Of a DNA stretch of 6,932 bases, positions 1 through 5,568 are shown in pieces (positions within the stretch are counted from its first letter, which is position 1; each line of letters begins with the position of its first letter). The notes beneath the pieces were generated by a model, which saw only the letters and a list, made by a program, of their open reading frames with translations, was not told the origin of the DNA and ran no database searches. The stretch comes from Streptococcaceae bacterium. GTDB lineage: Bacteria > Bacillota > Bacilli > Lactobacillales > Streptococcaceae. Location: contig JAITHN010000141.1 in NCBI GenBank assembly GCA_031279745.1, positions 1 through 6,932 on the forward strand. The letters run 5' to 3'. Both the position numbers and the translations under genes were made by a program.

Positions 1-318
1 AAATGCACATGTGTTTGGAAATGCAGCATTTTTTACCGTGTTGCCACCAATCTAGTTGAAAAGTTGTAACTTATGCTGCAGTCGATGACAATATGCATTT
101 TTTTTTACATGCTCTGTACAGAACTAGTTGTGAGCGTGTAACTTTTGCTACAGATGTCGCATTTTTTATACAGTTGCCACAGATACCATGTCAAGTGTGC
201 AACTTTTGCTGCGGATGTCGCATGCTTACATGTTCTGCACTGAACTTGTGGTGAGCGTGTAACTTTTGCTTCATATGTCGCATGCGTACAGGATTCCCAC
301 AACAAGCTTCAGAAACAC
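1..318 (-). repeat. Modular box/29-nt-linker repeat array L (inverted copy)
   Basis: Non-coding array running off the left window edge. Boxes that open with GTAA and close with TTAC lie at 1-36 (cut by the edge), 66-108 (43 nt), 138-169 (32 nt, last base T instead of C), 199-229 (31 nt, opens GCAA) and 259-289 (31 nt). Linkers at 37-65, 109-137, 170-198 and 230-258 are each exactly 29 nt; a fifth linker-like stretch, 290-318, has no box after it. The short boxes read GTAACTTTTGCT...GATGTCGCAT, the reverse complement of the short boxes in arrays M and R, so this array is inverted relative to them. Reverse complements of linkers 109-137 and 230-258 closely match 2085-2113, and that of 37-65 matches 2025-2053. 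Seen directly; function unknown. Confidence 0.88.
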
Positions 319-323
319 ACTTC

Positions 324-365
324 ATGACATACAGATTTGCAAAACGATATAAAAACAAGTAAAAT
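324..365 (+). promoter_or_regulatory. Candidate yidC promoter(s)
   Basis: Two overlapping sigma-A-like candidates lie between the end of array L and yidC. One is ATGACA (324-329), 18 bp, TATAAA (348-353). The other is TTGCAA (337-342), 17 bp, TAAAAT (360-365). The second would start transcription near 372, after the ATG at 371, which would favour the downstream yidC start at 398. Neither is a perfect consensus match, so this is a motif-level call only. Confidence 0.35.
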
Positions 366-397
366 AAGGGATGCAAATTTTAATGAAGAGGTTTGAA

Positions 398-1348
398 ATG
401 AAGAAATTAAAAAAAATTGTTCTACCATTTACAGCGCTTAGTCTATTGTTTTTGCTAAGTGGCTGCGTACAATACACAAAAGACAAACAACCAACTGGTT
501 TTGTTTATGAAGTTATCGCAAAACCGATGGTGCATTTGATTGAATTTTTCGCCTCAAGTGTGGGATACGGATGGGCAATCGTTTTAATCACGATCGTCGT
601 GCGCATTATCATTTTCCCGCTAGGAGTGTCACAGTCTAAGAAAATGATGGTACAGCAGGAGAAGATGGCATCTCTAAAACCTATTCTTGAACCGATTCAA
701 AAACGTTTGAAAAACGCAACGACGCCTGAACAAAAAGCTCAGGCCAATATGGATATTCAGAGGGCATACAGAGAAAATGGAGTGAACATGCTTGGAGGAA
801 TTGGCTGCCTCCCACTACTGATTCAAATGCCAATTTTCTCTGCGCTTTACGTTGCAGCTCGATATACGCCAGGGATTCAAAGTTCTACATTTTTCGGGAT
901 GGCTTTGAAAGACCCGTCCATGATTTTGGTTGTCATTGTAGCAGTATTCTATTTTGTTCAAGGATGGGCATCCATGATTGGAGTGCCAGAAGAAAATAAA
1001 AAACAGATGCAAACAATGACGTATATGTCTCCAATTATGATGATTTTCTTCACCTATTCTTCTCCTGCTGGAGTAGGATTATATTGGGCAGTCGGAGGGA
1101 TTTTTGCTCTTGCGCAAACGCTTTATACAAATCTTTACTTAAAGCCAAAAGTTAAAGCACAAATACAAGAAGAAATGAAAAAAAATCCTGTAAAATCTGG
1201 TTCATTGAAGGATGTAACACCCCTGAACGAAAATGAATTGAAAGAAACAGTTCCTTCCAATCAGATTGAAACCCCGTCAAAGGGTAACATTGGAAATGTT
1301 GCGAAGAGTACAGGCAGAAATGCAGGGAAGCAAAAGAAACGTTATTAA
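398..1348 (+). CDS. yidC: YidC/Oxa1-family membrane protein insertase (lipoprotein type)
   Basis: Membrane insertase that places proteins into the cytoplasmic membrane, alone or with the Sec translocon. The 316-residue form from ATG 398 begins MKKLKKIVLPF, a basic n-region followed by a hydrophobic stretch and the lipobox LLSGC with Cys23, so it should be a lipid-anchored lipoprotein, as is normal for Firmicutes YidC. The family core follows: a first core membrane segment containing VVRIIIFPL with the conserved intramembrane Arg, a charged cytoplasmic hairpin (QSKKMMVQQEKM onward), GGIGCLPLLIQMPIF, then further membrane segments and a basic tail ending KQKKRY. I chose 398 over the in-frame ATG at 371 because GAAGAGG (385-391) sits 6 nt before it and the signal peptide then has normal length. 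Firmicutes usually carry two paralogues; no rnpA/rpmH neighbour is present, so which paralogue this is stays open. Confidence 0.96.
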   Translation: MKKLKKIVLPFTALSLLFLLSGCVQYTKDKQPTGFVYEVIAKPMVHLIEFFASSVGYGWAIVLITIVVRIIIFPLGVSQSKKMMVQQEKMASLKPILEPIQKRLKNATTPEQKAQANMDIQRAYRENGVNMLGGIGCLPLLIQMPIFSALYVAARYTPGIQSSTFFGMALKDPSMILVVIVAVFYFVQGWASMIGVPEENKKQMQTMTYMSPIMMIFFTYSSPAGVGLYWAVGGIFALAQTLYTNLYLKPKVKAQIQEEMKKNPVKSGSLKDVTPLNENELKETVPSNQIETPSKGNIGNVAKSTGRNAGKQKKRY

Positions 1349-1349
1349 G

Positions 1350-1560
1350 AATCGAGACTAAACCTTGGGTGTTAGAACTGAGACTAAACCTTGTGTGTAA
1401 GAACTGAGGATTAGAATTGAGACTAAGAGCTAGGGCTGAGAAATAAAGTTGAGGCTGAGAACTGAGGTTGAGGCTGAGAACTGAGGTTAAGGCTGAGAAC
1501 TGAGGTTGAGGGTTGAGGTTAATGCGGAATGTAAAGCGATTATTTACAGGACTAAGAACC
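1350..1560. repeat. Degenerate short tandem repeats after yidC
   Basis: Non-coding tract built from variants of GAACTGAG and GAGRCTRAG. Two 26-nt units (1350-1375 and 1376-1401) share GAGACTAAACCTTG. Three 19-nt units at 1448-1466, 1467-1485 and 1486-1504 are nearly identical (GTTGAGGCTGAGAACTGAG, one base changed in the third), followed by a broken fourth unit near 1505-1520. The 19-nt period is not a multiple of three, which argues against a protein repeat. The tract lies between the yidC stop and its terminator, so it would be transcribed as the yidC 3' UTR. Purpose unknown; slippage or recombination could generate it. Confidence 0.85.
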
Positions 1561-1595
1561 GAAACTAAATCGACTATTTTTGATAGATTAGAATT

Positions 1596-1628
1596 AGAAC
1601 CATGAACGGGGCTGTTCATGGTTTTTTT
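1596..1628 (+). terminator. Rho-independent terminator of yidC
   Basis: A perfect 10-bp inverted repeat, AACCATGAAC (1598-1607) and GTTCATGGTT (1614-1623), with loop GGGGCT. The stem can be extended by a G-U and an A-U pair, and a seven-T run (1622-1628) forms its 3' edge. It lies about 250 nt after the yidC stop with no other gene between, so it should end the yidC transcript. Confidence 0.9.
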
Positions 1629-1680
1629 GTTTGATGAACATTGATTTACGGAGGTTGTGAAGTCGTACTGGTCACCGTCC

Positions 1681-2113
1681 CATTTTTTCACACGAGCAAA
1701 AGATTTATGCTGAACGTGTAACTTATGCCGATTCTACATAAGTAATGCAGCATAAGTTACAACTCTTCAAAAAGATTTGTGGTAATCGTGTAAGCATGCG
1801 ACATCTGCAGCAAAAGTTACAACTCTCGCATAAGATTCTTGGCTAGCTGGCAAAAAATGCTGCATTCTACAATCACATTTCGCATTACTTACACCACCGC
1901 AATAAATTTTGTGCTGGCTTGGCAAAAAATGCGACAACCGTAGCAAAAGTTACACGCCTGTCACAACAGGTGTGGCAACTATGTAAGCATGCTCCATTTT
2001 GCAATTACATGCAGCATAAGTTACAACTCTTCAACAAGATTTGTGGCATCTCGGTAATCAGGCGACAACCGTAGCAAAAGTTACACGCTCACCCCAAGTT
2101 CTGTGCAGGACAT
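1681..2113 (+). repeat. Modular box/29-nt-linker repeat array M
   Basis: Second array of the same family as 1-318. Complete boxes: 1718-1760 (43 nt, with perfect 11-bp inverted ends GTAACTTATGC/GCATAAGTTAC), 1790-1820 (31), 1850-1892 (43, opens GCAA), 1922-1953 (32, opens GCAA), 1983-2024 (42) and 2054-2084 (31). Long and short boxes strictly alternate. Linkers 1761-1789, 1821-1849, 1893-1921, 1954-1982 and 2025-2053 are each 29 nt. A further 29-nt linker, 2085-2113, is followed by a degenerate opening GTTAAAA. The left boundary is worn: CATTTTTTC (1681-1689) looks like the remains of a preceding box. The array starts just after the yidC terminator and ends about 250 nt before ybaB. Confidence 0.9.
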
Positions 2114-2340
2114 GTTAAAATTGCTGTTATTTAAAATTTTAAACTTATCCAGAAAAGTCAACTCCGTATTGGTCCTGCGAGAATCTGGAAAAATCGTGGT
2201 TTCAATAAAATATATCCCAGGCTATCGTTTAATCGCCCGGTTAGTTGATTTACGAATCGTTAAAAAGAAAGAGATAAATAGAGAACGAGAGCTACGAGTC
2301 TTGAAATGTTGAGCCGAGGGTGCTATTCTAAGAACAGAAG
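2114..2340. other. Stretch upstream of ybaB with no recognised feature
   Basis: Between the end of array M and the ybaB ribosome site I see no convincing promoter, terminator or gene. A short plus-strand frame (2103-2312) is open but starts inside the last repeat linker without a ribosome site. A ybaB promoter may lie here, but no pair of -35 and -10 hexamers at proper spacing stands out. Confidence 0.5.
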
Positions 2341-2360
2341 TTTACGGAGGTAACAGTGAA

Positions 2361-2669
2361 ATGCACGGTATGGGAAACATGCAACAAATGATGAAGCAGG
2401 CACAAAAATTGCAAAAACAAATGTTAGAAGCGCAAGAAACACTTGCAAAGCAAGATTTTCTAGGGGTTTCGACAAATGAATATGTGAAGGCGACTTTTTC
2501 TGGAGATAAACAACTGAAAACTGTGGAATTTCATGAGGATGTCGTTGATCCGGAAGATACTGACTTACTGAGTGATATGGTTGTAATGGCTGTTAATGAT
2601 GCGCTATCAAAAATCGATGCAGCGTCAGAAAAAACAATGGGGAAATTCGGAAAAGGGCTTCCATTCTAA
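2361..2669 (+). CDS. ybaB: YbaB/EbfC family nucleoid-associated DNA-binding protein
   Basis: Small dimeric DNA-binding protein of the YbaB/EbfC family (called YaaK in Bacillus), thought to bind DNA with little sequence specificity and usually encoded between dnaX and recR. The 102-residue product matches the family in length and layout: an N-terminal Met/Gln/Lys-rich helix (GMGNMQQMMKQAQKLQKQM) continuing through LEAQETLAKQDF, then a beta-rich middle (YVKATFSGDKQLKTVEF) and a C-terminal helix with DLLSDMVVMAVNDAL. The start at 2361 is supported by GGAGG at 2346-2350, 10 nt upstream, a little long. Neither dnaX nor recR flanks it here, so the usual replication/recombination cluster is broken up in this genome. 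Monocistronic by appearance, with its own terminator. Confidence 0.93.
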   Translation: MHGMGNMQQMMKQAQKLQKQMLEAQETLAKQDFLGVSTNEYVKATFSGDKQLKTVEFHEDVVDPEDTDLLSDMVVMAVNDALSKIDAASEKTMGKFGKGLPF

Positions 2670-2694
2670 ACAGGCGAATTCGCCTGTTTTCTTT
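2668..2694 (+). terminator. Palindromic terminator of ybaB
   Basis: A 22-bp perfect palindrome (2668-2689) forms a 9-bp stem AAACAGGCG/CGCCTGTTT with loop AATT, followed by TTTTCTTTT. It begins inside the ybaB stop codon, giving a very compact gene end. On the minus strand the following run is only TTT, so termination is probably mainly rightward. Confidence 0.9.
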
Positions 2695-2698
2695 TATA

Positions 2699-3226
2699 TT
2701 AGCGAACCCGTTGGTGTTCAGCAAAGTTGTAAACTTGAACCTGTCGGATTTCAAACTCCGCTACTGTTTTTCCTTCACCATCGTTCAGCCAAGTTGGGAC
2801 TTGTTCCGGAGGTTCGCGGACTTGGTTTATACGTCCACCGAACTTACCCGTTCTGCTCGACTTATTCCGTGCGCACGTGGTCTTGGTTTAAACCGTAACC
2901 CATTTGGCTGCATCGGCCCCCTCAGGCTGCGTCGGAACCTTAACCCATTTGGCTGCGTCGGCCCCCTCAGGCTGCGTCGGAACCGTAACCCATTTGCATG
3001 CGTCGGACCCCTCAGGCTGCGTCGGCACCTTGGGCTACTCGGAAGTGTGCTTTTCAGTCCAAGACAGGGCGCGCGTTTTCAACAAAGCGCTTGTCAAAAT
3101 GTGGCCTGTCCGCATATTCCCATTAGCTTTTCGGTCTGGGACAGCACCATATATAACATTGGTGAATCTCGGATTGTGGTCTTTCTGTCCAGCTCCATTT
3201 TCACTGCCTTTGTAAACCATCCACAT
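2699..3226 (-). pseudogene. Possible broken minus-strand gene of unknown family
   Basis: Reading leftward from ATG 3226, one frame stays open except for a TAG (3035-3037) and a TAA (2888-2890), and then ends at TAA 2699-2701 beside the ybaB terminator. The pieces begin MWMVYKGSENGAGQKDHN, continue through three 15-residue repeats based on PTQPEGADAAKWVTV, and finish with a charged stretch containing EPPEQVPTWLNDGEGKT. G+C content is visibly higher than in the flanking genes, which suggests foreign origin or a different constraint. I recognise no family and see no ribosome site. The exact antisense frame (2711-3274) is also open, so scarcity of stops may partly reflect base composition. It could instead be a non-coding dispersed repeat. 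Confidence 0.28.
2891..3025. repeat. Three 45-bp tandem repeats
   Basis: Units 2891-2935, 2936-2980 and 2981-3025 are each 45 bp and differ at only a few positions; a decayed fourth start follows from 3026 (CACCTTGGGC). Each unit contains GGCTGCGTCGG or a close variant twice, so there is a half-unit echo. The period is a multiple of three: on the minus strand it reads as PTQPEGADAAKWVTV, with changes such as SDACKW in one unit. The repeats lie inside the possible broken minus-strand frame. Seen directly; function unknown. Confidence 0.93.
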
Positions 3227-3309
3227 GATTCCATGGCATCCAAGGAATTCACGCGAAAAAACGTAAATAACTGAGAAAAAAACTGAGTAAAAAACATATT
3301 GGAGGAATT

Positions 3310-3666
3310 ATGCAAGAATTTGATTCGTATAATAAAAAAAACCTTAGTGAAATGCAAAAAGAGTTAGATGTTTATATTTCTCAATTTAAGGACGGATATT
3401 TTTCTCCAATGAGTCAGGTTGTTCGCTTGACTGAAGAAGTAGGAGAACTTGCAAGAGAAGTTATGAATACTTACGGGGAAAAGAAGAAAAAAGAATCAGA
3501 GCCTGAGGGTTCGATAAAGGAAGAGTTAACGGATGTTTTGGTCGTCACCATGCTCATAGCAAATCAGTTGGACATTGACTTAACAAGTTCCTTCGATGAA
3601 AATTTGGCAAAATTTTATAAAAGAGACATCTATCGTTTTCCTCGAGTAGATGGACGAGAAGGATGA
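3310..3666 (+). CDS. MazG-like nucleotide pyrophosphohydrolase (YpjD type)
   Basis: Predicted all-alpha NTP pyrophosphatase hydrolysing nucleoside triphosphates to monophosphate and pyrophosphate, presumably a housecleaning role. The 118-residue single-domain protein has the MazG metal-binding signature: Glu42, Glu43 and Glu46 in RLTEEVGELAREV, and Glu72 with Asp75 in KEELTDVL. The segment YISQFKDGYFSPMSQ is typical of the YpjD subgroup of Bacillus and relatives, whose gene also lies near cca there. GGAGG (3301-3305) is only 4 nt before ATG 3310, a tight spacing, but no better start exists. The stop overlaps an ATG (ATGA, 3663-3666) that opens a vestigial copy of the cca start, suggesting the gene was once directly coupled to cca. 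Substrate preference cannot be read from sequence. Confidence 0.9.
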   Translation: MQEFDSYNKKNLSEMQKELDVYISQFKDGYFSPMSQVVRLTEEVGELAREVMNTYGEKKKKESEPEGSIKEELTDVLVVTMLIANQLDIDLTSSFDENLAKFYKRDIYRFPRVDGREG

Positions 3667-3731
3667 GAATATATTTAGAGGCACAGTCTTTTAAGATGCT
3701 GGTCAGTGGTCAAATATTTGGAACCAGTTAG
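3663..3731 (+). pseudogene. Vestigial duplicate of the cca 5' end
   Basis: From the ATG overlapping the mazG stop, the sequence reads MRIYLEAQSF, matching the true cca start MRINLSAQSF at 3817. One A is then missing (TTTTAAGATGC against TTTAAAGATGC), which shifts the frame, and it stops at TAG 3729-3731. Similarity continues weakly after the shift (a shared ATTTGGAA/GTTTGGAA stretch). It may still be translated as a 22-residue peptide by coupling from mazG, but looks like a relic of the original mazG-cca junction. Confidence 0.75.
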
Positions 3732-3796
3732 AAAAGATACAAGACTCGTAATCAAACGTTTGTAAGCAACTAGATTTGAAGCTTAGTTTGTTAGTC

Positions 3797-3820
3797 CGAG
3801 TTGATGGGAGAGAAGGATGA
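3797..3820 (+). repeat. Duplicate of the mazG 3' end just before cca
   Basis: Reads RVDGREG and stop, the same tail as mazG at 3643-3666, with three nucleotide differences that leave the peptide unchanged. Together with the cca-start relic, this defines a direct repeat offset by 154 bases: 3643-3695 pairs with 3797-3850 at roughly five matches in six. In this copy GGGAG (3806-3810) supplies the cca ribosome site. Confidence 0.82.
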
Positions 3821-5031
3821 GAATAAATTTATCTGCACAGTCATTTAAAGATGCGCTACCGGTAATTGAGCGTTTGGAAGCGGCAGGTTTTGAAGCTTAT
3901 TTTGTTGGAGGAAGCGTTAGGGACGCACTGATTGGTCGACCGCAAGATGACGTGGATATCACAACAAGCGCTACACCACAGGAAATCAAGACGATTTTCA
4001 AGAAAACGGTTGATGTCGGAATTGAACACGGAACCGTTTTGGTTCTGACGTCACGAGGAAAATTTGAAGTGACGACATTTAGAGCAGATGGAGAGTACTT
4101 GGACTATCGCCGTCCGGATTCAGTCACATTTGTGCGCAGCCTGGAGGAGGATTTGAAAAGAAGGGATTTCACGGTAAACGCATTTGCCCTAAAAGCAAAT
4201 GGCGAAATCCTGGACTACTTTGAAGGGGAAAAAGATCTTCAAGAGAAGCGGATTCGGGCGGTCGGCAATCCTCAAGACCGATTCAACGAAGATGCACTTC
4301 GCATGATTCGTGCCATCCGCTTCGTGGCACAACTGGGATTTGACATTGAAGATGAAACGTATCAAGCGATTTGTGATTTAGTTTCAAATTTAGAAAAAAT
4401 AGCTGTTGAAAGAATAACAGTCGAACTTTCCAAAATGATGCAGGGGCACTTCTGGAAAAAGGCGATGAATCTCTTTATTCAGTCAAAAATGGTTGAGGCA
4501 GTCCCCAAATTAACGTTAAATAATTTGGACATTCAAGCGCTCCAAGCGTTGGAAGGAGTCCATTTCACTGACCTTTCTCAGATTTTCGCTGTTCTGCTAA
4601 CTAGCCAAAAGGTCGATGTAAAAGCAGTTTCTCCTTTACTGCGAAAATGGAAAGTGAGCAACGAAGTCTTGAAGCGGACTCAAAAAATAACAAAAGCCAT
4701 TCAGTTTCGATTAGAGGGGTCATGGACTAGACACGAACTCTATCATCTGACTCTTGACGAGGCGATTTTGGCAGAAGAAAGTCTACGATTTTTCGGGCAG
4801 AAAGCTAATGTCGAAAAGACGGTGGAAATGTATCAAGAAATGCCCATTCACAATTTGAAAGACTTGGGGATCACTGGTGTTGACATTCTTCAAGAGACAG
4901 GGGAGTCCCAAGGCAAGTGGCTGGGAGAGATGCTTCAATTTTTGGCTGTAGAAGTCTTGAATGGGAATCTTCCGAACAATAAAGAAAAATTGTTGATTGC
5001 CGTAGTTGAAAATAGAAACAAATTCAATTGA
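3817..5031 (+). CDS. cca: CCA-adding tRNA nucleotidyltransferase (class II)
   Basis: Adds or repairs the 3'-terminal CCA of tRNAs using CTP and ATP without a nucleic acid template, in the cytoplasm. The 404-residue length fits Firmicutes enzymes. Class II head-domain motifs are in order: GGSVRD (31-36); the catalytic carboxylates Asp45 and Asp47 in DDVDI; the template-like motif LKRRDFTVNAFA with RRD at 115-117; and the nucleotide-selecting EDALR (158-162) followed by MIRAIRF. The remainder is the expected helical neck, body and tail. ATG 3817 is preceded by GGGAG (3806-3810) at 6 nt and gives the family's normal N-terminus. It lies 150 nt after mazG, the gap arising from duplication of the junction. 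No terminator follows until about 5611, so its transcript probably runs through array R. Confidence 0.97.
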   Translation: MRINLSAQSFKDALPVIERLEAAGFEAYFVGGSVRDALIGRPQDDVDITTSATPQEIKTIFKKTVDVGIEHGTVLVLTSRGKFEVTTFRADGEYLDYRRPDSVTFVRSLEEDLKRRDFTVNAFALKANGEILDYFEGEKDLQEKRIRAVGNPQDRFNEDALRMIRAIRFVAQLGFDIEDETYQAICDLVSNLEKIAVERITVELSKMMQGHFWKKAMNLFIQSKMVEAVPKLTLNNLDIQALQALEGVHFTDLSQIFAVLLTSQKVDVKAVSPLLRKWKVSNEVLKRTQKITKAIQFRLEGSWTRHELYHLTLDEAILAEESLRFFGQKANVEKTVEMYQEMPIHNLKDLGITGVDILQETGESQGKWLGEMLQFLAVEVLNGNLPNNKEKLLIAVVENRNKFN

Positions 5032-5058
5032 GGTCGAAAAGCCTATGGCGAATTTACA

Positions 5059-5530
5059 ATAAGTGGCCATCCGGGAAAAAGAAATCCTGCCGCATTTTTT
5101 ACACACCTGCCACAAGTTTCTTGGAGGAGATGTAAAAAATGCGACATCTGAAACAAAAGTTACACCTCTCGCATTGGATTCTTGGCTATCTAGTAAAAAA
5201 TGCGACAACTGCAGCAAAAGTTACAACTTTCGCATAGGATTCGTTCCAACCTGGTAAAAAATGCTGCAATCTACAAACACATGTTGCATTTTTTACACAC
5301 CTGCCACAAGTTTCGTGCAGGAGATGTAAGCATGCGCCATCTGCAGCAAAACTTACTACTTTCGCATAGGATTCATGTCAACTGTGTAAAAAATGCGGCA
5401 TTCTACAAACACATGTTGCATTTTTTACAACCTCTCCGCAAATGTTGTGCTGACCTAGTAAGCATGCGACAACTGCAGCAAAACTTACTACTTTCGCACA
5501 GGATTCATGTCAACTGTGTAAAAAATGCCA
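5059..5530 (+). repeat. Modular box/29-nt-linker repeat array R
   Basis: Clearest of the three arrays. Complete boxes: 5132-5163 (32 nt), 5193-5224 (32), 5254-5296 (43, perfect 11-bp ends GTAAAAAATGC/GCATTTTTTAC), 5326-5356 (31), 5386-5428 (43, same perfect ends) and 5458-5488 (31). A degenerate box ends at 5102 and a truncated one starts at 5518. Seven linkers (5103-5131, 5164-5192, 5225-5253, 5297-5325, 5357-5385, 5429-5457, 5489-5517) are each exactly 29 nt. A 132-bp higher-order duplication joins 5254-5385 to 5386-5517. It occupies the cca-secA gap upstream of the terminator at 5569-5619, so it is probably transcribed as the cca 3' UTR. Repeat periods of 60 and 72 keep a plus-strand frame open (5200-5595), which I regard as non-coding. 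Confidence 0.92.
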
Positions 5531-5568
5531 CGGAGGGTATTTTCAAGTTATCGAAAAATCAGCTTTTG

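Noticed and set aside
105..305. 66-residue minus-strand frame in array L
   Set aside because: Made of box and linker repeats (KCDICSKSYT-type words), with no ribosome site; a by-product of the array.
1152..1691. 179-residue minus-strand frame
   Set aside because: Overlaps the yidC 3' end antisense, crosses the terminator and the 19-nt repeats, and is Leu/Ser/Asn low complexity.
2103..2312. 69-residue plus-strand frame upstream of ybaB
   Set aside because: Starts with GTG inside the last linker of array M, has no ribosome site and resembles no family I know.
2711..3274. 187-residue plus-strand frame after ybaB
   Set aside because: Starts with GTG without a ribosome site, right after a terminator. 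Its Arg/Leu-rich repeats are the exact antisense of a more protein-like minus frame.
3753..3762. CAAACGTTTG palindrome as a catabolite-control (cre) or other operator
   Set aside because: Only a 10-bp palindrome inside the duplicated mazG-cca gap, not at a promoter, and it lacks the full cre consensus.
4783..5217. 144-residue minus-strand frame
   Set aside because: Antisense to the conserved 3' half of cca and extends into array R.
5254..5296. Long boxes as intrinsic terminators
   Set aside because: The T-run lies inside an 11-bp AT-rich stem with a 21-nt loop; identical palindromic ends on other boxes lack T-runs, so the symmetry is better explained as a repeat-end feature.
5059..5530. CRISPR array
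   Set aside because: Spacing is CRISPR-like, but boxes vary in sequence and length, the 29-nt linkers are repeated and related rather than unique, and no cas gene or leader is visible.
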